Positions 11,323 to 23,480 of a DNA stretch of 64,000 nucleotides are shown here, piece by piece. This DNA is from Penelope pileata. Taxonomy: Eukaryota; Chordata; Aves; Galliformes; Cracidae. A program made the position numbers and the translations under genes. Every line of letters starts with the position of its first letter. Position 1 is the stretch's first letter. The stretch lies in assembly GCA_013396635.1 (NCBI GenBank), contig WBMW01005527.1, forward strand, positions 622,401 through 686,400, given 5' to 3'. Below the pieces are notes generated by a model that saw nothing but the letters and a program-made list of their open reading frames with translations, had not been told where the DNA came from and did no database searches.

Positions 11323-11884
11323 CTGCAATTAAGTGGGGAGCTTTGCACAATGTCTTCCTCCCTCCTGCTGAGAACTGTTCTAGTTTATTTTATCAGGAGA
11401 AAATTACACCTTCTTCAGCTTCTAGAAAAATGATTCATCAAACTGAGACCACAAGGGCATTCCTGGTAAGTGTCTGCACATCCCACAAACCTGGAGGCCT
11501 CACTTCTGAAGGTCATTGAGAAACTAAGGCAGACGAGAGCAAGTTTGAAACACAGAAGTTCAGACAAAAGGAGGGTAACTCCTAAATTCCTGGCAACACC
11601 AGTGCTGTACCCTTCACAGTCTGCACAGAAGGACTCTCGCCTCTGCTCTGTAGGTGAAAGTACAGCAAAATATTACCATCTGCATTCAAGCCTTCTTTTA
11701 TTTCTATTTTCATTTCAGACTGCAGATTATGATTGGTCTCATTTTTGTTTGATTTTTGAAGAGGACTTTGAGTGGAGAAAGGAGAAATATAATGGAAGAG
11801 GCTGATGAAGGCAGTAACTAGTAGGGACAACATAGAAAACACAAGTAAGAAAATTGCAAGGGGATGTATTTAATAGTGGGATGT

Positions 11885-12190
11885 AGGCTCATAGATTCAG
11901 ATTTAGCACTGCAGACAGATGCCAGGGCCCTGAGGGCACCCTCAGCCTTGGCAAGGTTTGGCCGTGGCACAGGGCCCATCCTGACACACAGACACGCTCC
12001 AGAACTGCCGGGAGTGCTCAGGGAGGGAGAGCTGGGAAGGCCCCCATGAGCCCTTGCCCCAGGCCAGGGAGCAGTGTGTAGCTCAAGCCCTCACACCGTT
12101 GCTGGCCAGGTAACAGGACAGCCCAGCCAGCCCTCGGGGCTGCTCCTTGACACAGGAGCTGTTAAGGAAGGCACCTTCCACATGGCTTTT
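11885..12190. other. GC-rich patch in intergenic DNA
   Basis: About 300 bases of markedly higher GC than the surroundings, with CCAGG/CCTGG-rich text. It has few CpGs and no clear promoter motif. I could not assign it to a repeat family. The short open frames on both strands are composition effects. Confidence 0.4.
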
Positions 12191-12731
12191 CCGAATGGTC
12201 AAGCCTGTATGAGGAAAAGCCTCCAGGTTGGGTGAGAGAAGAGACACGTTGCTTGGAAGGTTTTCTTTCTCAAGTCCTAGTGGAAGCCATTTTGACTTGC
12301 TCTTTAAAAAGTATTTCACTGGTAATTTATTAAAGGACAAACCACAGCATTAGGCACCAGTGAGCATCTAATAGAAGCAGAATGACTGGAAGAAGATTGA
12401 GAACACTGCAGGCCTGTAAATCTGATCTCAGTGGCAGCAAATACATGGAGAGCAATTACGCAAACAGAACATTTAGATATATGTAATTGCTTAAGGGGTA
12501 GGCAGCATGGATCCTCGAAAAGAAGATTAGGCAAGATAAATGTGCCTGGTGGCTCTGAGTAGGCAGGACTGAGAGAGCAGCTATCATTTATCTAGATTAT
12601 GGGGAGGGAGGGGAAAGTTTCTTAATCCTACACAACCCAAAAGATGACTCATTTTTTTTTCGAAGTCCATAAACATAGCTTGAGAAGAGACAGCTCGTGG
12701 ACTTGATTATGGCAGGTAGAGACAACACGCA

Positions 12732-13128
12732 TAAATATCATGTAATACCTTTATTACAGAAATTGTCTACCTGATTTTCAGAGACTGCTTTAACAGGCTC
12801 CTGAGGCTTCCTATTCCTCTCAATTGCTTATAAGTAACCCCTACTGACTCCAGTACTGTCCTAATATAACCTGAGCCACTGCAGCAGCTTCTATAGCAGA
12901 GGCTTGGTCCTGTGCTCTCTTAAGAGCATTTACTTTCACAGAAGTTCGGAGTAGAGGAAGGGCTCCAACCTGGCATCAAGGCCCCCAGAGGCGACTACAT
13001 CAACCATTTTAGGATGTGGTGAAATCCACCCTAAGAGCATGGTGCATGACCTCCGAGATGGAAACCATTGCAGCTGGGACGTCCTGTCAGGCCTCGGCGG
13101 TGCCACTCCAGTACTGCTCACGGGTGTC
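12732..13128 (-). other. Candidate 3' terminal exon, minus strand, with poly(A) signal
   Basis: On the minus strand an acceptor-like sequence (CTGCTGTCCGGCTGTAG) ends before 13128. An AATAAA signal (complement at 12750-12755) comes about 375 bases later and is followed by GTGTTGTC, a GT-rich downstream element. From the acceptor one frame stays open for about 62 codons, including HPKMVDVVASGGLDARLEPF. A second open stretch lies further on (KVNALKRAQDQASAIEAAAV). I recognise neither. The first exon could be the minus-strand CpG-island exon ending at 13578. It may be a small unannotated gene or a noncoding RNA. Confidence 0.3.
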
Positions 13129-13674
13129 CTACAGCCGGACAGCAGGAGCTTTACAAATGAAATAACTTCAAAAACTCATTCAGATTCTGCACGGAAGGCT
13201 CCCTGTTTACTTCCTATCACCCAGTTTACATAGGAAAATTAAATTGCTCAGAGGAACTTGCAGAGTTGACAGTCCCATTTTCTAGCTCTCGAGCACTAAG
13301 TGAACTGTTTCATTTGGGCTTCCAACATTATGAGAAAATGTTTAAGTAAGAAACATATCACCTGCTTTTTGCTGGCCAGACTTTAATGCTGTAAACACTT
13401 CTATTCAAGTTGGTCTTTATAATTACTTTCCCACGTTGCTACTTACTTGTACAAACCAATCATTGAGGCCTAAATCAGCTTTACCTCTTAAACTAAATGG
13501 CAACAGTGTTCGTTAAAAAAGATTTTTCTCGCTCCCCCTTTCTGAGAATGAAACGCCATAGCACAAACCACCCTTACCAGCATGGGCGGGAGGGGAAAGC
13601 GAACAGAGCCGAGACCGACAGCGCCGAGCTGCCCGCGGCCGCCTCACGCGGGGACGGGGGCGCCGCGGGAAGCC

Positions 13675-13685
13675 AAGATGGCGGC
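13675..13685 (+). promoter_or_regulatory. YY1-like core promoter motif
   Basis: AAGATGGCGGC matches the established YY1 initiator-proximal element, which usually sits just downstream of the start site and orients transcription in the direction read. This favours plus-strand transcription starting at or a little before 13675. Confidence 0.6.
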
Positions 13686-13714
13686 GCCGGCTGCGCTGTG
13701 AGGGCTGGCTTCGG

Positions 13715-13728
13715 GCGCTAGGTGGCGC
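13715..13728 (+). promoter_or_regulatory. CTCF-like binding motif at the CpG island
   Basis: GCGCTAGGTGGCGC fits the CTCF core (CCASYAGRKGGC type) apart from the first base or two. It lies inside the candidate first exon, just before the donor at 13742. Confidence 0.45.
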
Positions 13729-13745
13729 GGACGCGGAGCACGTAA

Positions 13746-14891
13746 GAGTTTGCTTTTTCTTTATTGACTGTTTACCTTTTTTTTTTTTGNCTGTTAGGAT
13801 TCTTTCAGGATTATGGTCGGAACTACTGTAGCCATCTCCCTGTGCTGTCTTTTGCAGTAGGTTGCTCTGTGTTGAGAAAACTTGAGAAGTTGCTGCGTCT
13901 GTTTAGGTAATATGGCTTAAGTTTTTGATAGGTAATGGTCTCAATGGAGTCCTGAGGATTTGTCGTTGTTGTTGTTATATGTTTTAATACTTCTGATTTC
14001 TCTTCTAAGTGGTTGGATGAATTGAGATGTGAAACTTTCCGTTGTTGCTGCACGCTGCACTGAGGTAACCTCAGCCATCCCTGAGGCCCGTAGGGGTTCC
14101 CTGCAGATTAACTGCGGCTGTAGGCGCTCCGTGCACCACTTACACTATAAAAAACACAGCTTTTACAGATGTTCTAGGAAGAGCACATGGTCTTTTGAAT
14201 CTTTGTGGTTCAGGGCTGCAAATTCTTCCTGATTTTTACATGGGTCACCTATTTCTGTGGATGGTGGGTTTCTGTAATATCGCTCATAGGTATTTTGCAC
14301 TATAGTGTCATCATACTCTTCCTGCTCCTTGCAGTTCCATTTATTTTGATCAGATGTATAAAAGATTCCTCAAGACATTTGTTAGGTTCGAAGTCCTCTG
14401 TATGTTTATGGTGCTCCCTAGATACAAAGTGCATGTGCAGAGGTGCTTAGTGCTAGAGGTGATGTGCAACAACACTGAGCTGGGGTGGCAGTTACACTCC
14501 TTTTGTAGATTAAGGACGCACCATCAGGGTGTTTTTTTGTTTGTTTGTTTGTTTGTTTGTTAGTTTGTTTTCCCATTGTTTATGTGGTGGGAAAAGATTA
14601 CAGAATGGAGAGTTGCGAAATTTTGCTTCAGGTGGTAGAGTGTGGGAGAACTAACTTTTTTCTTGGCCTTGTTCTGTACGGTAAGTGCAGCTAACAACCA
14701 TCTCAAAACCTACAAAAACAAATGCAGGTCTTTAAACACGCCTTTTCTCCTTATCAGAGGAACTAATGGTGCAGGATAGGTGCTAATGGCTTCTAGTAAT
14801 GCGCTAAGTAATACGGTTTAATAGGTGGGAATGGTGTGAACAGCCTGTGAGCTACGACAGGGCGGGATTTGTGTGAAGCAAGATTTTTCAG
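13746..14891. other. Noncoding sequence with a single-base gap and a TTTG repeat
   Basis: A single undetermined base sits at 13790 at the end of a T run. A (TTTG)n microsatellite with one interruption lies at about 14536-14570. No gene is recognised. If the CpG-island transcript is real, this is its first intron. Confidence 0.5.
14536..14570 (+). repeat. (TTTG)n microsatellite
   Basis: About eight tandem TTTG units with one TTAG interruption. It is seen directly in the sequence. Confidence 0.9.
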
Positions 14892-14996
14892 GACAAATAA
14901 GCTACACGTGATGGCATAGGAAGAAATTTGTCCTAACACTGAGGGGCCCTACATGGAACTAAGGCTTTCTTGTCTTCCATCAACAAAACGATCAAG
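14892..14996 (+). other. Candidate internal exon, plus strand
   Basis: A 105-base segment lies between TTTTTCAG and a strong donor (ATCAAG then GTAAGGG). It is 1.15 kb downstream of the CpG-island donor, where a second exon would be plausible. The pyrimidine tract before the AG is short. No family resemblance was seen in any frame. Confidence 0.25.
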
Positions 14997-15069
14997 GTAA
15001 GGGCTGGGTTTGGTCCTGTGTTTTCGGTTAAGAGCGTTTTGCTTGTGGAGTTGTTTCTCTGCAGTGCTG

Positions 15070-15083
15070 CCACTAGAGGCCAG
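15070..15083 (+). promoter_or_regulatory. CTCF-like motif
   Basis: CCACTAGAGGCCAG differs by one base from a canonical CTCF core (CCACTAGAGGGCAG). It has the same orientation as the motif at 13715-13728, about 1.35 kb away. Confidence 0.4.
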
Positions 15084-15089
15084 TGTTGT

Positions 15090-16420
15090 CCCACGTAACG
15101 GTCTCTGGGTTGTCAGCCTTACCAGAACAGATGGCACATTTGTTAGACTTCATTGAGTGTATTTTTCCTTTATTGAAGCGTGAGGGAATTTGATGTTTGC
15201 AGGTAGAAGCAGCTAGCTAGTTAAAAATTTATAATGTTTATTATTTCTTTATGCATTTATATTGATGGGAGCAGCAAAGTAGTTGATTTATCTTCATTTG
15301 TCAGTTTGATGGACACATGCTAACGTTGTGAGTAGGACATTCATTTTGTCTCCGATGTAACACTTGAAGAATAGATGATATTTAGTTGGAAATGTCACTG
15401 AAGTAATGTGCACACATCAATTCCCTGATGCTGCCTGTCGCTGAAGATTACAGGTGCATTTTTCTACAGGGACATTAGAATGGCTGGAGGCAATGTGGTT
15501 ATTTTGGGGTGTGTGCATGTGTAGGAATGTCTCCTGGTTCGTTTTGTGCAGGATAGCTGAGACGTGGCCCAAAGTCTGAATGTTTGGGTGACTTCAAGCA
15601 TGTTGTTGCACTTTGTTTTTCTCAACTGATAATAAGAAATTGAGATAGCAATTGGTTCAGGGCTTTTACTATAAAACAAGAAGAGGTATTGGGGTGAAGG
15701 ACACTATACAGGTTTATTTATTTATTTTTAATCTTATTAAAATGCATTTCATCATTTTAATAATATGAAGTGAATGAATTTTAAGTAGAATGTTCATTTG
15801 CTTTGTCACAATGACACAAGTGTATCAACTGAGGAGTGGGGAACAAAACACCTTCTCATTCTGCCTCTCGACACCCTGGAAATCAAAGTGTTTCATTCTT
15901 TCTCATTACAGAACATTGCGTAAGTGTTGAAAAAAATGCACCTAGTCCTGAAATGCACTTTCGACCCCTTGTCTTTGACCCTGACACCTATGCTTGCATT
16001 GGAAATAAAATCCTGGCAGTTCTGCTTGGTTCAGTAAAAGGCAAGTTTGCAGAGAGAGACAGGAAATCCATTCCTGCTCTGTAGATTTATCACAAAAATG
16101 CCTAAAGCAAACAGCAAAGTGAGTTTGCTTTACTGGAGACAAACTCACACCTTTGCTCTTTCAAAGACCCTGTTTACAAGTTAAAACCATGGCTCAGCCT
16201 GTCTGTCTTCTTAAACTACCAATCTGAGGGTGCTGCCTGCAGGCACATACAGTGGAAAAAATTGGGAGATACCCTGCTGCTATCGTGGTCTAACAGAAGT
16301 GCTTGATGTTCTGAATGTAGAATGATTGTGTTGTAATAGTCTGAAAACCTGGAGAGCTGGAGTTGGAATAATGGCACGTGTGCTGTCACCAGCAAAATCT
16401 GGTTGCTGTGCTTGGGAAAA
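15090..16420. other. Noncoding sequence, no feature seen
   Basis: AT-rich sequence without a recognisable gene or interspersed repeat. The short open frames here lack support. Confidence 0.5.
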
Positions 16421-16424
16421 GTCC

Positions 16425-16475
16425 ATTGGAAATTGGACCAATGAAAATCTTTCCAGTGCAAAATGCGTTTCCAAT
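16425..16475. promoter_or_regulatory. Cluster of four CCAAT boxes
   Basis: ATTGG occurs at 16425-16429 and 16432-16436, and CCAAT at 16438-16442 and 16471-16475. The first and third form an inverted pair. CCAAT is the NF-Y site, and clusters with mixed orientation are typical of enhancers, promoters or some repeat-derived regulatory DNA. The cluster lies inside one of the two longest open frames of the window (157 codons, 16326-16799), which I do not regard as coding. Confidence 0.35.
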
Positions 16476-19400
16476 AAGCCTATTAATGGGCAATATCATA
16501 GAAAGATTTCAAAAAGGTCAGTTGAAATGATTCTTTCTGTTATCTTCCTCAAAGGCTCTGCCTACGCTTGGAATAGAGATGTGTTTGCAAATGGTGTCGA
16601 GGCACAGTTTGACTTCAGCTCTTGCTGTTCCATTCCAACAATGATTTGGCAGCCTGGCAAGAGCTTGGCTGAGATGTTTGATGTTATTTTCTTGGTGGAG
16701 GAGAAGAAGGGTTTTACTTCTGTTACATTTAAAAAAACAAAAACCAACAACAAAATAAAACCAACAACCCAACACGTCTGGCTGGCACAGGTGCTTTAAA
16801 TTCTCTTCTTAATATGGCTGATATTGTGCTAAACATTTTAGTGTGTTACAGGCCATGGATGACAGGGAATCCATTTTGACTGCTTTGAATGCTGTTTTCA
16901 GCTTGTCTCCCTTCTCAAAATAGACCCCATCTGTATTTGCAAAGGGCAAAGTGAAATGAAATGATTGTGGATTATGAAACGGACCTAGCAGTCAGTACTA
17001 GCCTGCTATAAGCACATAACGAGAAATGGCTGCTTCACGTGGTGGCTGTGTCAGTAAAGAACTAAATACAAGAAAGCAGGTAATGGAGGAGTAGAGGTGT
17101 GTATTTGTTGTCCTGGCTAGGAGGTCAATATAACAAGCTTGTAGCAAGGTTGGGAAGAAAAACAAAGTATTTTGATGCCCAGTGCCCTGCTCTGTCTGCT
17201 GGACATGATGGATTTTAGTTCAGGCGCTCCAAGGAAACATTTACTGGTAGCTCCTTTTTAAGGATAACAGGTAACTCTTCAGTTTTTTATTGGGTGCTCT
17301 TGTTGGCATAGTTTCTGTTATGAACCTCAATTTCTTTTTTTTTTTTTTGAAGTTATATCCCTCTCTGTCTAGGAAACTGCTTTTAACATTTTTTAAACAT
17401 CTTTTTCAAATGATGCTATTACAGATAATAAATGAGGCACCATGGTGTGGTATAGATTACCAAAAAGAAAAGCTTCAAAATTGTTATCAATGGACCCTGC
17501 TGATGGCTACAGCTTCCTTTGTGTTTCCTGTTTGTGTCTGATTCTGCATCCTTGCTCGCTTGTGTGTGTATAACATTCTCAGATGCATCATGGCATTTTT
17601 CTTGGAATTGAAAGATCTCCTACAACTATAATGGAAAATTTAAAAAAATGTATTGTTGCTACAGAAAATATGAACATTTACTCGTGAATAGGTGCTGTAT
17701 CTTCAAAGTCCGCTTGATGGCACTGGAGCCTTAGAGATGCTTGCTCAGAAGGTCTCTCTTTCGGGTACCAAATCCTATTATCTAGGTTAGCTCATCTGTA
17801 TTCAAAAGATCAATGTTGCATTATTACAAAGATCCTTTCAAGTGTAAAAAGGATGGCACTTCATTACAGAAAGTAAAAGAAACTAATCAAACTTTCTTGG
17901 TGAAATCATTGACTTTTTTAAGCAAAGGGCGAATTTAAGAATTTGAAAGTCCAAAATGGGAGAGTGCCTTACTGTTAAGGGTCTGTGCTGCTCTAGCTTA
18001 AATCTCTTGTAATGCAGTTCTTGGATTTTCATGTAATCTGAAGAAGAAAGTGGTGTGATGCAGCTCTCCTGATGGTTTACGATTAAGCCAAGCTGCCATT
18101 TGCCCTCGTGAATCTGAGGTACTGCAGAGCTTTCAAGACCTGTCCAGTTTGCAAAGAGCGTCTTTAAATGAGAGAACAGGAAAGATAACCTTTTAGTTCA
18201 GGGCAGGTGGGCTGTGCTTTAGCAATGCACAGGAGATTTTCAGTAAAACTGAAATCATAGCAGAGTTGATTTAGTTGATTTTGAGTCCTTGTCATCTATG
18301 GTTGTACAAATTGTCCTGAAAAATGATTAGCTACTTCCTTTTATAGCATTGTGAGAGGACAGCAAATAGTTGTGCAGTGCCCTGGTGTAATGCTGCCAGC
18401 TAACTCTTCTGTCTCATGCCTCTTAGAGCTTTCCAAGTGCTTTGTTACAGAAACGGTTATTAGCACTTAACAGTACCTGCAGATAGATACAGGGCAGAAC
18501 CTGGACCGCTGAACTTCCACTCCTCAGTGAATCGGTGCTGATTAGCAGCTCGTCTGCGAACACCTCCCTGTGAATATTTGTAATTTGCGCTAGATTTACA
18601 TATATTACTATTTCTTTTCCTTATTTCCCTTGTCTGATTAGATGACTTGTGTAGCACACCAGCACTGCCAGACCTTGCCATTGAAAATGCTGCTCAGAAT
18701 TCCCTTCTGGTGACTGAGTGCTCAGTTCGTTTTCATGAATAAATCTCCAGCATCTGATCATCCACAGAAATGAACATAAATGGGTTATGAATGCAGCCAA
18801 ATCAAAATTCAGCTTTAGTTTGCATGCATATTCATGAGTGTTACTTCCAACCATTTTCCTTCTCACTGACAACTTGCACGAGTGTAGCTCAGCCGCCAAC
18901 GTTCGGTACGATACCAGATCTTGCAGGCACTTGCATCGGTTTGGGCAGCTTGTACCAGTTCTTGCTTTAAGCTTCAACAAAGCTGGTTTTATTTCAGGAT
19001 AGAGATGGAGGCTTAATGAAGTCGGTTGGAAAGAATAGGGAAATATGCCTTAAAAATCTGAACCAAGAAAGCAAAATCACTGGATTGCCTTGGTGATGTA
19101 CTCGGAATGAAACAAACTAGCTATCCTGGCTCCCAGCCTCCTCATTCTGATCCATAGCTCAGTATCACAGTACCTATCCTCTCTTTACTTCACAGGTTAT
19201 TTTTTTTTCCTTTGAGGTTCAAGATGTCCTGTGGTGCTCATGCTAGGAGAAAGCTAAAACGGTTGTTTTAAAATAACAATCTTAAAAATGAATCTTGTGA
19301 CATACCTAGGAAGAATTTGCAGGAAGAACAGTTGCTGTGAGATGTAGCCTTGGATCTGACGTCCATAGTGAGCTAAAATCATTCATTCAGTGTTTTTTTT

Positions 19401-19662
19401 AATCTGCTATTTAGCATTGAAGCTAGCTTTTGCAGCTAGTATATGCAAGATGTATTGAGTTGAAGTTTGGGCCAAAGTAAATGGTTACATTTCCATTCTT
19501 GGCATGGGGGACACGGGAGAGCATCATGCCGTATTTAAGCATCATCTGGGCTTATGCTGGGCATCCTTCTCTTTTGAGTAGTTGCTTCATACAAGCCAAG
19601 TATTCTCTTTTGACATTGGAACACTGGGATGAATTATCTTATTTCATTGTTTTGTGAATCCT

Positions 19663-19686
19663 TTTTGTTTGTTTGTTTGTTTGTTT
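19663..19686 (+). repeat. (TTTG)n microsatellite
   Basis: About five to six tandem TTTG units, seen directly. Confidence 0.85.
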
Positions 19687-20348
19687 CTGAGAAAGCTGTG
19701 TATACTCCTTGTGTGTGAAAGAATCAGAGAGTTGTTTGTATGAGGAGAGAGAAATTCTTTCTGTAAAACTGTGCTTAGTTCCAGTTGAGTTTCTCAAAAT
19801 TAGCTTCTGTAAGAGAAGTAAATATTCCTTCCCGGCCAATTTTGTTGACAGGTGACTATGTAAAAGGATTTTCCGTGTCATCTAATCAGGATGAAATGAG
19901 AAGCCAAGGTAATAGAAAGAAAAAGTGTTCTTGACGGTAAGTTTGGATTCAGTAACTGTTAAGTTTCTTCACACACGAGGTCTGGTTATCACATAAAACA
20001 ATAAAGCATTGGGTGAGATTTAAACAGTATATGGGGCTCAAACAAGTTTTCTGCACAATGGTTTATGTTACCCTGCATTGAAGGGTAAAATTGTTCATTG
20101 ACTTTACATTCATGAAGAGATTACACATACAAACCAACCCTGGCTTTCAGCTGTTCAGTAGCTATTTAAAAGTTGTTAAAAGCATTGGGTATGTGGGTAA
20201 CTGTAGGATGAAGAAATAATTCCTACACACTTTGTCAGTTGGTTTCAGGCTCCTAAAAACAGGCATTGCTTGTGGTTTCAGCATGCAAAATGCAAGTGTC
20301 ACCAACTGTAAGAAATCAGTTTGGACTTCTGCATTTGTGGAAATAGAC

Positions 20349-20376
20349 TTATTTATTTATTTATTTATTTATTTTA
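20349..20376 (+). repeat. (ATTT)n microsatellite
   Basis: About seven tandem TTTA units, seen directly. Confidence 0.9.
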
Positions 20377-23209
20377 CTTTTACTCTTATTTAAACTAACC
20401 TTGTACTGAACAAGCAAAAAGGTGAGTATGTAGGTCTCAGTACTACATCTGCTTCTCAAATCCGAAAATCTTCCCATACATGGATGGTAACATTATTGGA
20501 GTCTTAATTTGCTCGTAGAGGCACAGTACATGGTGGCACAACCAACCAGGTAGGAAAGAAGTTAGTCATCCCTTTAAAGCCACATGTACCAGAACCCTCC
20601 TCTTGGGAGGTGTGGTTACAGATGTGTTAACGTCAATGCGTTCTCCATCGTGTATCCAGCAAATTGACTTGGGATGTATTTTTGATTTTCTGTTTTTATC
20701 TCAAATTAAAAAAAGCTTTTTTAAACAAAATTAGCCAAACATCTCTGTGCTTGTCTTCATGCCCTCTGCTCCATTTATATTAATAGCACTTTAAGCTCCC
20801 AATCTGTGGAGCCTAGAAGAAACTTAAAAGTGGGGGTTCTGGAGACCAGGCGTAGAGGTCGCAGCGTGCTTTAGAAGCGGGGCAGGTGGCACTGCTAGCA
20901 GCAGTGACTGCTCTGCTTACAAATAGCTTGAGCTGATAGATAGCATCTCCCTTTAAATTGAGCAGTAATTCTAAGTGGGACGGCGAATTTTGCTGCTACA
21001 ACTTGAACAACAGCAATAATAATAAAAGCAGCAAACAAAAGATGCCTGTATCTCCATGCTCTCACTCCCTGCACTACCACCACTGATGCTGACTTTCAGT
21101 GTTTCCTGCGTGACTCCAAATTTTCTCCCTCTCGTTCCTGCCTCCCTGCCACATCACAGCTAGTTTAGCATTCTCGGTGCAAAGGAGATGCAGACTGTTT
21201 TGTGCTCTAGCTGAGGACCCAGAGGCAGCAACCTTGAAATAATTTATTGTGAAGGTAATATTTGATAGCTTAATTACTGTTATAAGTCCCACTTTTCCAC
21301 TTCCAGCTAATCACGGTCATTGGAGAAAACTGAGCGTAGACTGGTATTTACCTCGAGTAGAGAAAGAAACACCTTTCTCCTTGTATTTCCTGAGTCTGGT
21401 ACTGGCTGCTGTTGGAGATGAGGTGCTGCATCAGATGAGCATTGGATGGTTGTGCTCCCCCTCCGCTCCTGGAAACGTTATGAACGAATGTACTCTGGTC
21501 TTTGTGCGAGGATTTAAGGTGTAGAAATTTGTCTTGGGCTGAAGTCTCGTAACTGTGCTATTAGAAGATCCATTAGACAATGTAGAAATATAATTAGTAA
21601 TTATTAAGATATTGGTGAACAATAATAAAAGAATGGTAAAACACTACATTCTCTCACTTGGCAGTGATTGTGTCTATGGTTAGTACTATGAATTCTGAAT
21701 TATTTGATGTGCATTCCCCACTTTTTTGGTGAGTATTTGCATTTTATCAAGTTCACCCAGGTCACGTAACAGTTCAACTACAAGTGTCCTTGACACTTCT
21801 ACTCTAGAGAAGAATGTACTAAGGGAAATAAATAGAAGTGTGTCCTATGTTGGTTTTTTTTTTCCCTTTCTTTCCCCCCTTGTCTTCTCTTTGCTATTTC
21901 TGTCACTGCCCTGTGGCAGCTTCACAGGATGCAGGACCAAAATCCTCTGCCATTTTGCTGTGACTTACGAAGGCTAAAGGAGAGAGCACAAAGCTCTCGA
22001 GCCAGACAGCAAGTTCTTTTTTTGGGTCAGTTTTCTTTACATTTTAACATTTTATTTACTTACCAACTGTTCTGACTGATTCGTCATCTTTAGGTGATGA
22101 TTTCAAGGGGGCACTCTCTGATCTAGGGAAGGACACAAATAAATATTGATTGTAGCTGTAGTCTGATTATGTTCGAAGTGGTATTAACATTCTTCTGTAA
22201 AACTGGCAAGAACTGAGGAGCAGAACAATTTCACACTGTACTTGTATGTTACTTTTATCTATCCTTTGTAATATATTACTCTATTAAAATAGATACTTAA
22301 AGACACTTTTCTGTATTTTTAGACCATTTTTCTGACTTAACAGAAATTATGTAGACAAATGCTAATGAAGACCGGGTTGGACAAAACTGGCAAGCAGATT
22401 TATTTGATTTCATAGTAAGCTGAGCTATAATTTTGGTCTAATTATGTTTTAATGTAACTCACTACCTAAATTTTACCTTGTAGACTTATTACCCATAGCT
22501 TAAAAATTGCCCTTGAGCCCTGTGACTTGTTTTCCTGTATCTGATTTTCTAGTAGTGTATCATATGTGAATTAAAGCTGCTAGAGGTGGTTCCAACTTTA
22601 TGCTGCTGCTATATGGTCACAGGGGACTGTGTCTTTGGAGGATCGGGTTGGACAAGAGCAGGATGTGTCTGTGTTTCACTGCATTAGTTCCTTAGCATTA
22701 GCTTTTCTGCTCAGAAGCACTTTATCTCAATAATATCTGTGCTGTATCTAAAATATACTCCTTGAAATGTTTGGAGTATTATAAAATAGACCTGGTGGAT
22801 TTTTAAAGACATTGAGAGTGTGTGCATGGTTGAGGCATACTGGATTGTCCTGTTAAGCCATGCCCTTCCCCTGGTGCGCCATCCACGTGTCAGGGGCCAG
22901 CTATCCCAGCATGCAAAAAGAGCACAGCCCACATCCCTGCTAGCTTAATTGCCTCTTTGGTAAGAGGTGGTGAGGGGGTTTGGAACCCAATTCCCAAATG
23001 GCTTTGATTCTGGTAAAATGCTGTATCTGAGTAAAGAACATTTTCTTCTTCATTATGATTCCATCTCATATGGCCTGGACTACATCTGGCTTTCCCGTTA
23101 ATCCTTACAAAAAGCAGCAGGCAAAATAACAAGAGATGCATCCGCAAACTCTATTACGCCTGTCTTCCCATCACTTTATCTCATTAACTGCTTGATCACT
23201 GTGAATAAA

Positions 23210-23480
23210 AATAATATTCCATTAACTTTCAACTTCAAAGGACTCAGATTTTCAGATCAAACAGTCCTTCAACAGCTGTTTAAAAATCTTTAAATCCAAG
23301 AGGTTAACTTCAAAGAACACCTCGTGAGCGTTCTGAACCCGGCTGACAGGTAAACAGTAATTTATGACCAAAGATATGCATTAATGAAATGGCTTTAAAC
23401 CATGGGCAATCTCTTACTTTTTCCTTTTGATTCTAGTGGGAGGTTCCTAGATTGACAGCAATATGAGTGGATGGCTTAAT
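23210..23480. promoter_or_regulatory. Possible conserved regulatory block
   Basis: Mixed, non-repetitive, AT-rich text with motifs common in deeply conserved vertebrate enhancers: an octamer-like ATATGCATTAAT (23371-23382), AGTAATTTAT and ATTAATGAAA. It has no coding frame and no repeat resemblance. The call is by style only; an alignment to other amniotes is needed. Confidence 0.25.

Larger units (their letters stand above)
13578..13745. promoter_or_regulatory. Small CpG island, probable bidirectional promoter
   Basis: This is the only strongly CpG-dense block in the window. It includes a NotI-type site (GCGGCCGC, 13635-13642) and runs of CGCG. It contains AAGATGGCGGC, the YY1-type element found at many vertebrate TATA-less promoters. 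A splice donor points outward on each side: GTAAGAG starting at 13742 on the plus strand, and GTAAGG starting at 13577 on the minus strand. In the minus direction the exon would end ATGCTG. In the plus direction the ATG inside the YY1 motif opens only a 7-codon frame. It is likely the start of one or two RNAs unrelated to MAT2B. Confidence 0.6.

Noticed and set aside
16326..16799. 157-codon open frame on the + strand, one of the two longest in the window
   Set aside because: No known domain, no splice or promoter context, a low-complexity Lys/Thr/Asn end, and overlapping minus-strand frames. A frame of this length is expected by chance in 64 kb.
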